Shown piece after piece: positions 8,596-9,452 of a DNA stretch of 9,452 nucleotides; position 1 is the stretch's first letter; every line of letters begins with the position of its first letter. The stretch is from JBBIVP01 sp037439705 [NCBI: bacterium] (GTDB taxonomy: Bacteria; JBBIVP01). The notes under the pieces are model-generated. The model was not told the origin of the DNA, did not search any database, and saw only the letters and a program-made list of their open reading frames with translations. The stretch spans positions 1 through 9,452 of the forward strand of contig JBBIVP010000075.1 of NCBI GenBank assembly GCA_037439705.1, written 5' to 3'. The translations under genes and the position numbers were made by a program.

Positions 8596-9452
8596 ATGAA
8601 AAGCGCGATGAGAAAATGGGGCACCTGCAAAATTTTTCTGGTTCTTTTTTGCTTTTTTTTAAAGCCAGAGGTTATGCTGGCAGTAGATTTTGATAAAATG
8701 CACAGAGAAATTGAGACATTTTTAACCGGGAAAAAATTCAATTTTGAAAAAACTTATAATTTAAAAATAGGGACCCTCGCTCCTGAAATGACTCCCTGGA
8801 CAAACATACCAAGAAATTACATAATCCCTAAAATTCTTGAGGTTTCTGATGGAAAAGTAAAATTGGTGTTGTATTCCAGTGGTGTGATGGGAGATGACCC
8901 TGATGTTGTAAGAAAAATGAGACTGGGACAGCTTCAGGGATGCGGATGTACCGCAACAGGACTTTACATTCTTGATCCCGAACTTTCGGTATTTTCACTT
9001 CCTTTTATCTTTTCAGACTATGATGAGGTAAATTATGTCCTTGATAAATTGAAACCTGATATTGAGGCTTTACTGAAGAAGAAGAATCTCATGATTTTTT
9101 CGTTGATTCACACGGGATTTATGTACCTTTTTTCAAAAGAAATGATTAACTCACTGGAACTTATGAGAAAGGCAAAGGTTCTTACATGGTTCGGGAAAAT
9201 AGAACAGGAAACCCTGAAATCCATTGGAATTAATCCAGTTCCTCTTTCTGTGCCTGAAGTTGTTATGGGTTTGAGGAGTGGGCTTATAACTGCGCATTTC
9301 TCTCCTCCTGTATGGTCATTGAGTGCTCAGGCTTACCTTTCAACTCCTTTCTCCATGGAACCTCCGTTTTTTTATGCTCCAGCAGGAGTAGTGGTTGACA
9401 CCAACAGCATAAAGGATTTGCCTCCGGAAGCAATTTTCCTCTCAAATGATAT
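8596..9452 (+). CDS. TRAP transporter solute-binding protein, DctP family (3' end beyond window)
   Basis: 285 codons are present and no stop is reached; DctP proteins usually run about 330-340 residues, so roughly the last 50 are outside. The N-terminus (MKSAMRKWGTCKIF, then LVLFCFFL, then PEVMLA-VD) is a signal peptide with likely cleavage after about residue 29, so the protein is exported to the periplasm or surface. Family landmarks: LKIGTLAPEMTPW (56-68), VKLVLYSSGVMGDDPDVVRKM (88-108), RLGQLQGCGC (109-118), SLPFIFSDYDEVNYV (134-148), INPVPLSVPEVVMGLRSGLI (212-231). It would capture a solute for a Na+- or proton-driven TRAP permease, presumably encoded downstream. In the segment that usually reads like KIRTPG with the substrate-binding Arg, this protein has KVLTWFG (194-200). 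Loss of that Arg and the KVxxW pattern place it in a DctP subgroup whose ligands are probably not simple carboxylates. Its position behind a decarboxylase-like gene and dehydrogenases links it to uptake of their substrate. Confidence 0.92.
   Translation, partial: MKSAMRKWGTCKIFLVLFCFFLKPEVMLAVDFDKMHREIETFLTGKKFNFEKTYNLKIGTLAPEMTPWTNIPRNYIIPKILEVSDGKVKLVLYSSGVMGDDPDVVRKMRLGQLQGCGCTATGLYILDPELSVFSLPFIFSDYDEVNYVLDKLKPDIEALLKKKNLMIFSLIHTGFMYLFSKEMINSLELMRKAKVLTWFGKIEQETLKSIGINPVPLSVPEVVMGLRSGLITAHFSPPVWSLSAQAYLSTPFSMEPPFFYAPAGVVVDTNSIKDLPPEAIFLSND

Noticed and set aside
8343-8741. 132-codon open frame on the minus strand
   Set aside because: It is antisense to the end of the second dehydrogenase gene and the start of the TRAP receptor, both strongly supported; its translation shows no recognisable domain.

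Overview
The window comes from a low-GC bacterium (by eye well under 45% G+C) with Lys/Glu/Ile-rich proteins and strong AGGAGG-type ribosome binding sites. The mix of an FG-GAP/VCBS-type repeat protein, GT4 glycosyltransferases, paired acyl-CoA dehydrogenase-like proteins and a DctP-type TRAP receptor suits an anaerobic or sediment-type uncultivated lineage. I cannot name a phylum from this sequence alone. No RNA gene, CRISPR array, insertion sequence or attachment site was seen, and no gene-free stretch exceeds 90 bases.

Layout. (1) Bases 1-372, rightward: the C-terminal remnant of a secreted-type beta-propeller repeat protein. It has two near-identical 135-bp repeat units, the first broken by a frameshift and two stop codons. 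(2) Bases 400-5286, leftward: a tight four-gene operon in the order purA (adenylosuccinate synthase), a class II tRNA nucleotidyltransferase/poly(A) polymerase-type protein with an HD domain, and two GT4 glycosyltransferases. Genes are 28 bp apart or overlap. A good sigma70-like promoter (TTGAAA-17-TATAAC) lies just upstream of purA. (3) Bases 5287-5374: an AT-rich divergent intergenic region. (4) Bases 5375-9452, rightward: an acetoacetate-decarboxylase-family protein, two acyl-CoA dehydrogenase-like proteins, and a TRAP-transporter solute receptor cut off by the window end. The first three genes overlap by 4 bp and 1 bp; the receptor follows after 46 bp with its own strong SD.

The rightward cluster is the most interesting part. 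The two acyl-CoA dehydrogenase-like subunits have complementary defects. The first keeps the TEPxAG(S/T)D-type motif and the catalytic Glu of the IYEGT motif, but its GGxGY segment is degenerate. The second keeps an excellent QVFGGYGY segment but has no catalytic Glu and no TEP motif. This is the signature expected of an obligate heteromeric dehydrogenase, as known for the FadE26/27 and FadE28/29 steroid side-chain enzymes of mycobacteria. The ADC-like enzyme (single Lys where classical ADC has Lys-Lys) and a TRAP receptor lacking the usual carboxylate-binding Arg suggest uptake and oxidation of an unusual, possibly hydrophobic, acyl compound. That functional link is inference from gene order.
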